From Tissierella sp. P1 (lineage in GTDB: Bacteria; Bacillota; Clostridia; Tissierellales; Tissierellaceae), in assembly GCF_002266425.1 (NCBI RefSeq), contig NZ_NPMN01000024.1:1-64000 (forward strand): a DNA stretch of 64,000 nucleotides, given 5' to 3'. The translations under genes and the position numbers were made by a program. The notes beneath the pieces were generated by a model. The model ran no database searches, was not told where the DNA came from, and saw only the letters and a list, made by a program, of their open reading frames with translations. This document shows, one piece after another, positions 44,889-53,799 of this stretch (positions are counted from its first letter, which is position 1; each line of letters begins with the position of its first letter).

Positions 44889-45626
44889 TCACTTCTCCAC
44901 CAAATGCTTCCAATACCTCATTGGCATATTTCTTTTTTGTAGTTTTGGATTAATTCTACTTTGAATAGCTATAGATTTAAAATATGCTTTCCAAAGCTCC
45001 TGATAATCTTCCTCATCTTCTTTTATCATTAAAGAATCGGTGACTTCTATATCTTTGATAACCCATTCTTTTTTGTTATAAAGTACACCGATTCCTCTCT
45101 TTACATCGTGTATTGCCCAGTTTTCATTCATCATTCTAGATGCAAAATGAGGTGCCAGTAATCCTACGATATTGTAGTCTGGTTCTATAGAAGAATAAAG
45201 TATCCCATTTTCAAGTTGCTTAAACCTAATAAGTCCCAACATCCTGTGCTTTTCCATGCCCACCTTATAATTAATATTATCCATTTTTAATATGATATCA
45301 TTTGATAAGTTCAAATCTACTTGAGGTCCAAATTTAAATCCTAATTGAAGGTATTTAAGTATTGTTATTCCATGTCTTGGTAACTCAGATAAATAAGCAT
45401 AGAATACTCTTTTTAAAGCTTCTTCCGAAATCTTGTTTTCTATAGCCTCATATACCTTTCTAGATTTTTCTCCATCTGTTGAAATAAAAACCTTCTGTAC
45501 TAGAAAATTTTCTTCCATACTGTCTTTAGGTACTATATCCTCAATATCCTCTCTTCTATAATAAGCCTCATAAATTGAAGTCAAGAGTCCATCAAAGCTA
45601 CCATCATAAATATAATGAAGCATCAA
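44889..45626 (-). CDS. DUF4130 protein, putative DNA metabolism partner of radical SAM protein
   Basis: This 245-residue protein fits the DUF4130/TIGR03915 family, invariably encoded beside the radical SAM gene that precedes it here. It begins MLHYIYDGSFDGLLTSIYEAYYRRE and contains RHGITILKYLQLGFKFG, EKHRMLGLIRF and the closing KRNMPMRYWKHLVEK. Members show distant relation to uracil-DNA glycosylase-like or DNA-end proteins, but the activity is not established to my knowledge. It overlaps the radical SAM stop (ATGA), so the two are co-translated. Confidence 0.82.
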   Translation of the reverse strand: MMLHYIYDGSFDGLLTSIYEAYYRREDIEDIVPKDSMEENFLVQKVFISTDGEKSRKVYEAIENKISEEALKRVFYAYLSELPRHGITILKYLQLGFKFGPQVDLNLSNDIILKMDNINYKVGMEKHRMLGLIRFKQLENGILYSSIEPDYNIVGLLAPHFASRMMNENWAIHDVKRGIGVLYNKKEWVIKDIEVTDSLMIKEDEEDYQELWKAYFKSIAIQSRINPKLQKRNMPMRYWKHLVEK

Positions 45627-46909
45627 AGTTGACCTCCTATCTGAATATATTTATCTTCAAGAGAGACTTGGTCAAATAAAGATAATTGCTGATAGTTTTT
45701 TCCTAGTTGTGGACCCTCTACTAATTGATTACGGATTATTTGGCTATCCATGGACTTTACTCCATAATATTTTCCTTTACAGGTAATAAAATATTGAGCT
45801 CTTTTCAAGACAATTCCCAGCTTTTTTAAATCATAAAAATCTATAGATGAAAATCTTCTTGCTTGAATTATCTTCATTGCTGATTTTACTCCAATACCGG
45901 GTACTCTTAAAAGCATATCGTAATCTGCTTTATTTATCTCTACTGGAAATAAATGAATATTGCGAAGTGCCCAATCGCATTTAGGGTCTAATGCTAAATC
46001 AAAATCAGGTTTATCTTCATCTAATAATTCCTTTGCTTCAAATCCATAAAATCTAAGCAGCCAATCTGCTTGATAAAGTCTATTTTCTCTCACCAGCGGG
46101 GGAGATTTAATCAATGGAAGCTTAGGATTATTTGACACAGGTACAAAGGCTGAATAGTATACTCTTTTAAGATTATAAGAATTATATAGACCTTCAGATA
46201 ATCTTAATATCTTTAAATCATTATCCACAGTTGCTCCTACTATTAATTGTGTAGTCTGTCCGGCTGGAACAAATTTTGGACTAAAGCGAAACTTTTTCTT
46301 TTCCTCTACGTATTGGGTGATTCCTGTTTTGATTAGGCCCATAGGCTTTAAGATACTTTCTTTATTCTTTTGAGGTGCTAAGAGTTTTAATCCTTCTTCT
46401 GTGGGTAATTCTATATTTACACTCATTCTATCCACATATCTACCAACTTTTTCAACCATTTCCCTATCTGCCCCTGGTATTGCTTTTGTATGGATATATC
46501 CATTGAAGTTTTGTTCCTCTCTTAGATTCCTAACTACTTGAAAAATCATTTCCATAGTATGATTAGGTGATTTAAATACAGCAGAGCTTAAAAACAATCC
46601 TTCAATATAATTTCTTTTATAGAAATTTATAGTTAAATCAACTATCTCCTCTGGAGTAAAAATAGCCCTAGGTAGATCATTAGAAGACCTATTGATGCAA
46701 TAAACACAATCATAGATGCAATAATTAGTCATTAAAATCTTTAATAAAGAAATACATCTTCCATCATCTGACCAGCTATGGCATATTCCACAAGCTTTTG
46801 CATCTCCTAATCCACCATTCTTGTTTTTTCTATTACTCCCACTAGATGAGCAAGATACATCATATTTAGCTGCATCAGATAATATCTTTAATTTCTCTAG
46901 AACATCCAC
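45623..46909 (-). CDS. Putative DNA modification/repair radical SAM protein
   Basis: This is a radical S-adenosylmethionine enzyme of the TIGR03916 type. The [4Fe-4S]-AdoMet motif is CIYDCVYC (C-x3-C-x2-C), preceded by CGICHSWSDDGRC, an additional Cys cluster. A helix-hairpin-helix DNA-binding motif, VPGIGVKSAMKIIQARR, lies near the C terminus. The frame extends up to 46999, but the added residues overlap a promoter and LexA-like box, so the start is placed at the GTG near 46909, with GAGGTG just upstream. Spore photoproduct lyase is a distant relative. The SOS-type box supports a DNA-repair role. Confidence 0.85.
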   Translation of the reverse strand: MDVLEKLKILSDAAKYDVSCSSSGSNRKNKNGGLGDAKACGICHSWSDDGRCISLLKILMTNYCIYDCVYCINRSSNDLPRAIFTPEEIVDLTINFYKRNYIEGLFLSSAVFKSPNHTMEMIFQVVRNLREEQNFNGYIHTKAIPGADREMVEKVGRYVDRMSVNIELPTEEGLKLLAPQKNKESILKPMGLIKTGITQYVEEKKKFRFSPKFVPAGQTTQLIVGATVDNDLKILRLSEGLYNSYNLKRVYYSAFVPVSNNPKLPLIKSPPLVRENRLYQADWLLRFYGFEAKELLDEDKPDFDLALDPKCDWALRNIHLFPVEINKADYDMLLRVPGIGVKSAMKIIQARRFSSIDFYDLKKLGIVLKRAQYFITCKGKYYGVKSMDSQIIRNQLVEGPQLGKNYQQLSLFDQVSLEDKYIQIGGQL

Positions 46910-46942
46910 CACTAACACCTCATTACCGATTATTTTAGGTAA

Positions 46943-46982
46943 ATTATACCACAAGAAGAACAAAAGTTCAAACATATGTTTG
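46943..46982 (-). promoter_or_regulatory. Sigma-A promoter with overlapping LexA-like box
   Basis: Minus-strand TTGAAC-N17-TATAAT (-10 at 46943-46948, -35 at 46966-46971). The dyad CAAACATATGTTTG (46969-46982) overlaps the -35 and matches 12 of 14 positions of the Bacillus-type LexA/DinR box CGAACRNRYGTTYC. It predicts SOS induction of the radical SAM/DUF4130 pair. Confidence 0.65.
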
Positions 46983-47070
46983 AGCAAAATTTTATACATC
47001 TATTTTTCTCTTTAGAATTATTACTAATATGCCTACTTTAAATATAATTAATTTAAACCTACAGCGGATG

Positions 47071-47099
47071 TTGACTTAATCTTAACCCTATTATACAAT
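47071..47099 (+). promoter_or_regulatory. Sigma-A promoter of methyltransferase gene
   Basis: TTGACT-N17-TACAAT, about 165 bp upstream of the methyltransferase start. The long leader has an imperfect inverted repeat (TTAATCTTAA with TCTTAAGATTA) but nothing I can name. The rest of the gap 46983-47265 shows no gene. Confidence 0.45.
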
Positions 47100-47265
47100 A
47101 TGCCCTATAAATCGTCTTAAGATTATAGGAAAATTGAAGAACTTAACTAATCATTGAGTTTTAGCTTATAAAGCCTGTTAGTTATCATACTAAGATTTTT
47201 ATTATTTAAGAGATGTATTTTTTTCATATGAATTCTAAAATTTTTATATCAAAGGAGAAAGTTTT

Positions 47266-48045
47266 ATGGACAATAAAATGATATTAGATAATTTTGAAGA
47301 ATATAATGATCCAATCCTATACGACAAAGAAAATAAAGGCTTAGACGAAATTTCACTCCTTTTAAAATGGGCTTCACAGACAAAAGGGCCTATCATCGAT
47401 TTAGCTTGCGGAACTGGAAGAGCAACTATTCCCTTAGCAAGCGAAGGATATTCTCTTATTGGTGTAGATCTTCATAGAGGAATGCTAGAAGAAGCTAAAA
47501 AAAAGGCATCTAATCTTAATTTACAAATACAGTGGGTAGAGCAAGATTGCACTAAGTTAAATCTAAATATAAAAAGTAAGTTTATATATTCAGTTGGGAA
47601 CTCTTTTCAACATTTCCTTACAAATGAAGCCCAAGATGGACTATTATCTTCTGTAAACAATCACTTAGACATTGGAGGAATTTTCATTTTTGAAACGAGA
47701 TTTCCAAGTATAGAAGAACTATTACAACCAAGTGGAGAGGAATATTGGAAAAGCTATATAGATAGTGATACTAAAAACAAAGTAGATGTTTATACTATAA
47801 GTAATTATGATTCTCTTAGTCAACTTCAACATTATATTACAATTAGAAGATCTAAAAACCAAGATGGTGAAGTTATAGATGAAAAAAGAACAAAAATAAG
47901 TTTAAGATATGTATTCCCAAAAGAAATGGAACGACTTTTACTTGCTCATAAATTAGAAGTTTTAAATATTTACAGTGACTGGAATGAATCTCCCATAAAA
48001 AATGATAGTTATCAAATGATTTATACTTGTAAGAAAGTAGAATAG
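47266..48045 (+). CDS. Class I SAM-dependent methyltransferase
   Basis: This 259-residue Rossmann-fold methyltransferase has motif I IIDLACGTGRATIPLASEGY, motif II with acidic GVDLHRGML, and FIYSVGNSFQHFLTNEAQ (motif IV region). The C-terminal part (KISLRYVFPKEMERLLLAHKLEVLNIYSDW) resembles small-molecule methyltransferases. AAAGGAGA precedes the ATG. It stands alone between a divergent repair operon and the convergent prd cluster. The substrate is unknown. Confidence 0.88.
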   Translation: MDNKMILDNFEEYNDPILYDKENKGLDEISLLLKWASQTKGPIIDLACGTGRATIPLASEGYSLIGVDLHRGMLEEAKKKASNLNLQIQWVEQDCTKLNLNIKSKFIYSVGNSFQHFLTNEAQDGLLSSVNNHLDIGGIFIFETRFPSIEELLQPSGEEYWKSYIDSDTKNKVDVYTISNYDSLSQLQHYITIRRSKNQDGEVIDEKRTKISLRYVFPKEMERLLLAHKLEVLNIYSDWNESPIKNDSYQMIYTCKKVE

Positions 48046-48107
48046 TTACTATCTATCTTATTTTTATTTGAATTAGTGAAATATTTAAATGTAACAATAA
48101 AATAAGC

Positions 48108-48140
48108 AAAAGGACTTCTTTGCCATCACGAAGTCCTTTT
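48108..48140. terminator. Bidirectional terminator between methyltransferase gene and prdF
   Basis: AAAAGGACTTC pairs with GAAGTCCTTTT (11 bp) around an 11-nt loop, with T-runs on both outgoing sides. It would also end the prd operon. Confidence 0.7.
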
Positions 48141-48234
48141 ACTTCTATAAACTATTTAACAAAATCTATGAGAATAAAAATTATTTATTCTTCTTTAATC
48201 TAAAATATACAAAATTCTAGCGTTTAATTCCTAT

Positions 48235-49241
48235 TTATTTCAAAATAAATCCATATCCTACTGGATCTTCTTCGTCTATTACTAAGTGGTTAAATCCTGT
48301 TATAAAAGCAGAACCTGTTATTTCAGGTATAACAGCTTTAAATTCACCAACAGCAGTTTCTTCTAAAATTCTTCCTTTAAATTTAGTATTAATTATACTT
48401 TCATATGTAAAAGGTTCATTAATACCTAGTTCTCCCTTAGCATATAATGTTGCCATTTTTGCACTTGTACCAGTTCCGCATGGTGATCTGTCAGCCTGTC
48501 CTGAGCCAAATATTACTACGTTTTGATAATCTGCATCTTCGCTTTTAGGTTGTCCATATACCTCCACTAAATCAACGGTCTTTATATGTCCCTGAGTTGG
48601 ATGTTGTACTTGGATTTCCTTGTTAATGATCTCTCTTAGCTTCATAGCTCTTTCAATTATTAGATTAGTATTTTTCGGGTCAATATCAACCTTTAATTCA
48701 CTATCTTTTACTATGCAAAGAAACTGCCGCCAAATGAAATATCAAAGGTAACTGTGCCGATATCCGGTACATCTACTTGCACATCTTTTTTATATAAGAA
48801 GGAAGGAACATTGACTACTGAAACCTCTTTAGCCTTTCCCCTTTCCACTTTTACCTTAGCTTTAACTAAGCCAGCAGGAGCTTCTAACACTATATCTGTA
48901 GTTGGTTCGGTAACTTCCACCATTCCAGTTTCCACTGCAATAGTAGCTGCACCAATAGTGCCATGTCCACACATATTTAGATATCCGCCGCCATCCATAA
49001 AGATTATTCCTAAGTCAGCCTCTGGTAATGTAGGTGCAGTAATTATGGAGCCAAACATATCATTATGTCCCCTTGGTTCATGCATTACAGCTGTTCTTAT
49101 ATAATCTAAATGATTTTCTAAGTACTCTTTTTTCTCTGCCATAGTCTTTCCAGGTATAGTAGGTAATCCACCTATTATAGTTCTATTCGGTTCTCCCATT
49201 GTATGGGAATCAATTGCGTGTAAGCTTTTACTAAAGTTCAT
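48235..49241 (-). CDS. prdF: Proline racemase PrdF (frameshifted)
   Basis: This cofactor-independent racemase turns L-proline into the D-proline used by proline reductase. The first part (49241 to about 48712) has DSHTMGEPNR and MCGHGTIGAAT, which holds the first catalytic Cys. The second part (about 48710-48235) has SPCGTGTSAKMA, which holds the second, and ends GFNHLVIDEEDPVGYGFILK. The frames join if one A is added at 48713-48716 (GCAATAGTA expected, GCATAGTA seen), giving 335 residues, the family length. Both catalytic cysteines survive. It is the last gene of the prd operon. The break is probably a sequencing deletion; the same GCAATAG context is hit in tatC. Confidence 0.92.
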
Positions 49242-49303
49242 GTCTTACTCTCCTTTGACTATAGTTTGATTTTTAACAATCCTTTATGCAAATAACCTAA
49301 TTT

Positions 49304-49780
49304 CTATTCTTTAGATTCTTTATTTCTCATCTTTAGCTTCAGCAATGCTAAGGCTTTTTTAGCATCTAATTCTGATAATGTGTTTTCTCCAACTACTTCA
49401 GTCTCTATACCATCTTTAGATTTATTAATATCTACTATGGTATCCATATATCTATTCTTTACAACAAACTGGGCTTGAGTACCAACAAAACTAATTCCCA
49501 CTACCGGAATATTTCTCTTTCCGATTTCTTCTATTGTATTTGCATAATCTACATGGCTATTTCCCCAGCCATCTGCAGAAATTATTACTCCGTCGGCTCT
49601 CATGGCCTCTACCCAAGCGGCAGCTCTCCTGCCAACAAAATATTTATCCTCATTATCTTGAGGTGTTCCCACAATAATAATTCCTAATAAGTCAATATCC
49701 TTATCATTAGATACTATATTTAATATTGGATCTCTAAAATGATGGAGAGTAGTTTCTTTTGTTGAAGGTCCAATTCCCAT
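49304..49780 (-). CDS. prdE: Proline reductase-associated protein PrdE
   Basis: This 158-residue protein is homologous to the C-terminal (pyruvoyl-side) half of PrdA. Its start MGIGPSTKETTLHHFRDP aligns with PrdA CIGPASKECSRHYWREP right at the PrdA self-cleavage site, and later GNSHVDYANTIEEIG matches GNNHIDFASHIEQIG. The residue equivalent to the pyruvoyl-forming Cys is the initiator Met, so no pyruvoyl group can form. Its gene follows prdD, which matches the other half of PrdA. The role in the reductase system is not known. Confidence 0.88.
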   Translation of the reverse strand: MGIGPSTKETTLHHFRDPILNIVSNDKDIDLLGIIIVGTPQDNEDKYFVGRRAAAWVEAMRADGVIISADGWGNSHVDYANTIEEIGKRNIPVVGISFVGTQAQFVVKNRYMDTIVDINKSKDGIETEVVGENTLSELDAKKALALLKLKMRNKESKE

Positions 49781-49823
49781 ATATACACACCATCCTTTAA
49801 TAGAATAGCTTTACATATTTGAA

Positions 49824-50594
49824 TCAATGCATCGCTCTTATTGCACCATCTCTATATTCGTTGGGACTCACTATAATAGGTACATTTCCCATGTCTATTA
49901 TAGATCGTCCTCCTGCAAATCCTGAAGGCTCCTTTGAAAACAATTGAGTATCATACATAGCACCTTGTCCAGCAACTTGCTTTATTATAACCACTTTTTT
50001 CTTTCCCGGTTTCGCTATGTCATAGTACTCATGTCTTTCAGTAAAACTATTGGGTTTTAACCTTTTCAGGACTTCTCTAATATCCTGCACCATTTTATCA
50101 CAAGCTCTATGAGCCGCTGTTGGTCCTTGTCTGCGGTGACCTTCCCCAGCTTTAAGCACTACATCAAAAGAAATAATAATATCCGTATCAGCTGGAGTAC
50201 CAGCCTTATTCAAGGACAACTGGTCTTTCAATATCCCTTCTGATGAGCCGAATTCTGCAACTTGCATTCCCTCAGCATCAACTCCTGTAAGCATAAAACA
50301 AGCTCCTGTAATAGTATGAGTTATACCTTCACCTAAGACACCTAAGACCTTTACAGATATAGGTATTATATCCATAATACTATTAGTCCATCTATTATGG
50401 GCTCTTGGTTCTATTATATTTAAATCAATTCTCTCAATTAAAGGCTCTGTTTTTAATATCTCATCAATTAAATCTTTATTTACCCTCAATACTCCGTCCT
50501 CAATAGATGTTTCAGATGAAAGCTGAACTTCATTTATATGAAAACTTTTTATTACAAGCCTTCTTTTTTCAATTTCATCCTTTTCAAGCATCAT
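49824..50594 (-). CDS. prdD: Proline reductase-associated protein PrdD
   Basis: This 256-residue protein is homologous to the N-terminal side of the PrdA proprotein: DEIEKRRLVIKSFHINEVQ, FMLTGVDAEGMQVAEFGSSEGIL, GPTAAHRACDKMVQDIREVLKRL and GKKKVVIIKQVAGQGAMYDTQL all have direct counterparts. It ends at YRDGAIRAMH, exactly where PrdA is cleaved (LDGAIHALT). ATG at 50594 is chosen because AAAAGG lies about 9 nt upstream; a GTG at 50618 is the alternative. It lies between prdB and prdE. It is probably structural or assists maturation, but this is unproven. Confidence 0.88.
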   Translation of the reverse strand: MMLEKDEIEKRRLVIKSFHINEVQLSSETSIEDGVLRVNKDLIDEILKTEPLIERIDLNIIEPRAHNRWTNSIMDIIPISVKVLGVLGEGITHTITGACFMLTGVDAEGMQVAEFGSSEGILKDQLSLNKAGTPADTDIIISFDVVLKAGEGHRRQGPTAAHRACDKMVQDIREVLKRLKPNSFTERHEYYDIAKPGKKKVVIIKQVAGQGAMYDTQLFSKEPSGFAGGRSIIDMGNVPIIVSPNEYRDGAIRAMH

Positions 50595-50690
50595 ATCATC
50601 ATTCCTTTTCACTGTCACTATTCATCAGATAAGATTGCAGCTATATTTTACTATATCTGCAATCTCTTTCTAATAAATTTATCATATCTC

Positions 50691-51416
50691 TTAAACTTTT
50701 GCTATATATTCATATGGAAGAGGAACTATTTTTCCCGGAGTATCGATTTCTATTAATTTTCGTAAAGATTCTTTACAAATATTATATTGCATTTCTATAT
50801 CATTAGGAGCTCCTGCATTTGCTCCCATAGGTACTAATGGAGCAACTGCTCTAGGAGTACCATTTTGTCTTACTACTGGAGGAAGAGCAGCTATTATTAT
50901 AGTTGGTATACCTGCTTCTTCAATCGCTCTCTGCACAATCACGGCAGAGCGGTGGCAAGTACCTCATCCTGCAGTCATCAATACAGCATCTACACCTTCT
51001 TCTTTAAGTATCCTTGCAATTTCTGGTCCTGTTTCATTCTTAAATTTCTCTTGGTTTCCTCCGCCACCCATGAATCCAATATGAACTGGGGCAACTCTTT
51101 CTATAATTCCATCCTTTGCAAGCTCATGTAATCTATCTATTGGAAACATACAGTTAATATCCTTATTGACATCTCCATTATCATATCCGCCATGTGATAC
51201 CATTAATTCACTGGATGGAGTTGTATCTTTGACTTCTCTAAAAGAAAAGTCGCCAGCAAGATTAAATCTTTTATCTTTTTTCTCGTGAACACCAGCCGCT
51301 GTAACTAAAGCAACGGTCATCTCCTTCAACTCTTTAGTTACAGGAGTCCATACTGGTGGTGGTGTAATTGGTACAAATATTTCAGATTGTAATCCCTTCA
51401 CTACCGTTAGGCTCAT
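50691..51416 (-). CDS. prdB: D-proline reductase selenoprotein subunit PrdB
   Basis: PrdB holds the selenocysteine that, with the pyruvoyl group of PrdA, reduces D-proline to 5-aminovalerate. The 241-residue protein reads through UGA at 50964-50966 as selenocysteine 151 in MTAG-U-GTCHRSA. Flanking stretches match the glycine/sarcosine/betaine reductase-type B-subunit fold: GFMGGGGNQEKFKNETGPEIARIL before, and AIEEAGIPTIIIAALPPV after. The C terminus (GAPNDIEMQYNICKESLRKLIEI) is typical. It overlaps the upstream small gene (TAATG). Ending at the UGA would remove the active site, so read-through is certain in practice. Confidence 0.95.
50925..50966 (-). promoter_or_regulatory. Selenocysteine UGA and candidate SECIS hairpin of prdB
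   Basis: UGA at 50964-50966. Twelve nt later CGCTCTGC (50951-50944) pairs with GCAGAG(A)GCG (50934-50925, one bulge) around a 9-nt loop. Position fits a bacterial SECIS. Confidence 0.7.
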
Positions 51417-51667
51417 TACTTTACCTCCTTATCCTTTTTCTTATCTAAATTACTTATATATTTATCATTTGGTATAGGACTTAAAACTTCCACATAGCTC
51501 ATATTGAGGCAAACTTCCTGACCCACTTCTAGTGGATAGTCAGTAATCAACATTCTCATTGGAATCTTTAAAAATCCTAATCTTCCTTTGAAATCTATAC
51601 TTACAGCACCATCACTTACTTCAACAATAATACCTTCCATATATCTTACATTATCAATATATTTCAT
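51416..51667 (-). CDS. Small prd-cluster protein (CBO2463/CBO2479-like)
   Basis: This 83-residue protein lies between prdA and prdB: MKYIDNVRYMEGIIVEVSDGAVSIDFKGRLGFLKIPMRMLI and a Lys/Asp-rich tail. A beta-rich small domain is likely. Genes of this size occupy the same position in clostridial prd clusters. Its stop overlaps the prdB start. I know of no demonstrated function. Confidence 0.8.
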   Translation of the reverse strand: MKYIDNVRYMEGIIVEVSDGAVSIDFKGRLGFLKIPMRMLITDYPLEVGQEVCLNMSYVEVLSPIPNDKYISNLDKKKDKEVK

Positions 51668-51685
51668 TTTAGCACCCTAATTTTA

Positions 51686-53777
51686 TTAACTATATTTTTC
51701 TTTTCTTTTTTCACTCATTGGAATGGAAGTTTCGTTTTCTGGTCTTTCAATTTTCATCCCTGTTGTCTTCTCTATTAATTCTAGATTATTTTCCTTAACA
51801 TTTGGATTCCATTTTCTTTCAGGCTGAGCTACTTCTTCATTGGCAATGGCAGATTTTAACATTGCAATTGCCCTAAGTGCATCTTCTTTGGTCAATGTAT
51901 TACAGGATAATACTTCATTCTCTATTCCTGCTTCTGATTTATTGTGGTCTATCATATGTGTCATATACTTATTACCAACTACTAATGCACCTTGAACTGC
52001 ACAGAATGATGAGCCAACTACTGGTATTCCTCTCATACCTATTTGTTCAATATGGCTGGCAAAATCAATATGATTATTTCCAAATCCTTCTGTAGTAACA
52101 AATGCACCATGAACATCCATAGCTTCAACTGTCATACCAACTCTTTCAGATACATAGAATTTTTCAGAGTTGATTTGAGGACTTCCAACTAATATAACTG
52201 CACATAGGTCCAACTCTTCATCTTTAAGTGCTTCCATTACAAGAGGCTCTCTCCAATAATGTCTTGAACATTCCTTAGATGCAGGTCCTATACAAGTAAG
52301 TGCATGTATAGCCCCGTCTAATATTTCTAATGGTGAACAAACTACTGGAACATTGCCAAGGTCAACATTTGGTTTAGCACCCAGCACTCCAACTGGTTCA
52401 ACAGGAAGTATTAAATTATCATGCATAGCACCCTGTCCCATAATCTCTTTAACTATTACTACCTTTTTCTTTCCATGTCTTCTTGTTTGAATAAATAATT
52501 CCTCATTTACTACTAAAGACTCATCTAATTTTTTTAATACATCTCTAATTTCTTGCGTGATAAAATCTGTAGCCTTATGAGCTGCAAGAGGTCCTGGTCT
52601 TTCCATGTTAGTATGCTCTTTAATTACAACCTCAGTTTTATAAATATTTCCCCTTTATCAGGAGCACCAGGTCTTCCCCACATAATATTTTCTTCAAGAA
52701 TACCTTCTGATGAACCAAATTCACCGATTTGAACTCCATTTTCATCAGTACCAGTTACCATTATGATTACTCCATCGAGTACTCTAGTTACTCCTGTGCC
52801 TAATTTACTTCCTTCTTCTTTTGTTGCTATAGGCTGAACATCCATTATGGTTTCTGAATACATATTATATTTATCAGGAGTGATAATCTCTACCTTTATC
52901 TTTTTTACCAATTCATCTACCTTAACTGCATCTTCTCCAATATTTTCTCTGATATATAAAGTAGTCCCATCAATTTTAGTTTCTGGTCCAAATTTAACTT
53001 CATCTATTTGGAAATGTTTTTTAACAAGCCTTCTGATTTCTTTAGCAGGAACTTCTTCATCCTTCATTTCTACTTTCTCTGCCGCTAAAGGTGCTTCTGC
53101 TACTACAGTCTGCACTGGCATTGCTGAAGTTGGTGATATTGAATATCCTCCTAAAGGAACTTCGATATCTATTCCTTTTCCTTCGGCTATTTTTATTTTT
53201 AGTACTCCACCTTGTATGGAGCTTGCTATAGAAGGTGCTTCTATAACTTCTTTTTCTGATGATACACTAAATCCTTCTAGTATATCTGGAATAACAGGTG
53301 TAAGGCTGGTACGTTCTGATTAAGTTTTGCTCCAATAACTTCTCCTCTTGTCAACACCCCGTCACCCAGTTTAATCAGAAGTGAATCCTCTAGTTTGTCA
53401 AAATTAATTGGATTTTCTAAATCAGCTGCCTTAATCACATCTCCAGCCTTCATATTAAATTTTAATACTGCCTTCTTATCTGAGTCTATAAGCTTTTCTA
53501 TATTTGTATCAACTGTTCCTTCTACCTTCATTCCCTCTATAATTTCTGGTGTTATAGGTGTCAATGAATCAATAGTCTTTAAGAGTTTAGCTCCAATAAC
53601 CTGTCCTATCTTAGCAGCATTTTCTGGTATAGAAAGTAATCCTGAATCTACAAGATCAGGAAATATATTTGGATCTTCCAGATTATCTGCTGATATTATT
53701 GTCCCTGCCTCTGTTCTACAGCATACTACAGCAACTTCATCTTTAAACTTTTGTGCTTCATCAGCGCTTATTGACAT
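51686..53777 (-). CDS. prdA: D-proline reductase proprotein PrdA (two frameshifts)
   Basis: PrdA is made as a proprotein that cleaves itself to give a pyruvoyl-bearing subunit of proline reductase. Three segments in successive frames make one protein of about 697 residues: 53777 to about 53310 (EVAVVCCRTEAGTIISADNLEDP), about 53310-52630 (VKKHFQIDEVKFGPETK; VQIGEFGSSEGILEENI) and about 52630-51686 (GPLAAHKATDFITQEIRDVLKKL; the cleavage site HALT-CIGPAS; GIENEVLSCNTL). One A is missing at about 53314 (CCAAGC expected) and one in the A run near 52629 (ATAAAAACT expected). ATG at 53777 has GAGGAGG 8 nt upstream. It is probably intact in the organism. Confidence 0.93.
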
Positions 53778-53799
53778 ATTCATACCTCCTCGATAAAAT

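Noticed and set aside
46910..46999. N-terminal extension of the radical SAM protein with a hydrophobic stretch
   Set aside because: It would start upstream of a good promoter and LexA-like box and lacks a ribosome-binding site. A GTG near 46909 fits better.
658..53315. Programmed ribosomal frameshifting in tatC, hylB, prdA, prdF and the kinase
   Set aside because: No slippery heptamers with downstream pseudoknots are seen at the breaks, the affected genes are unrelated, and most repairs are one base in a short run. Sequencing indels explain it better.
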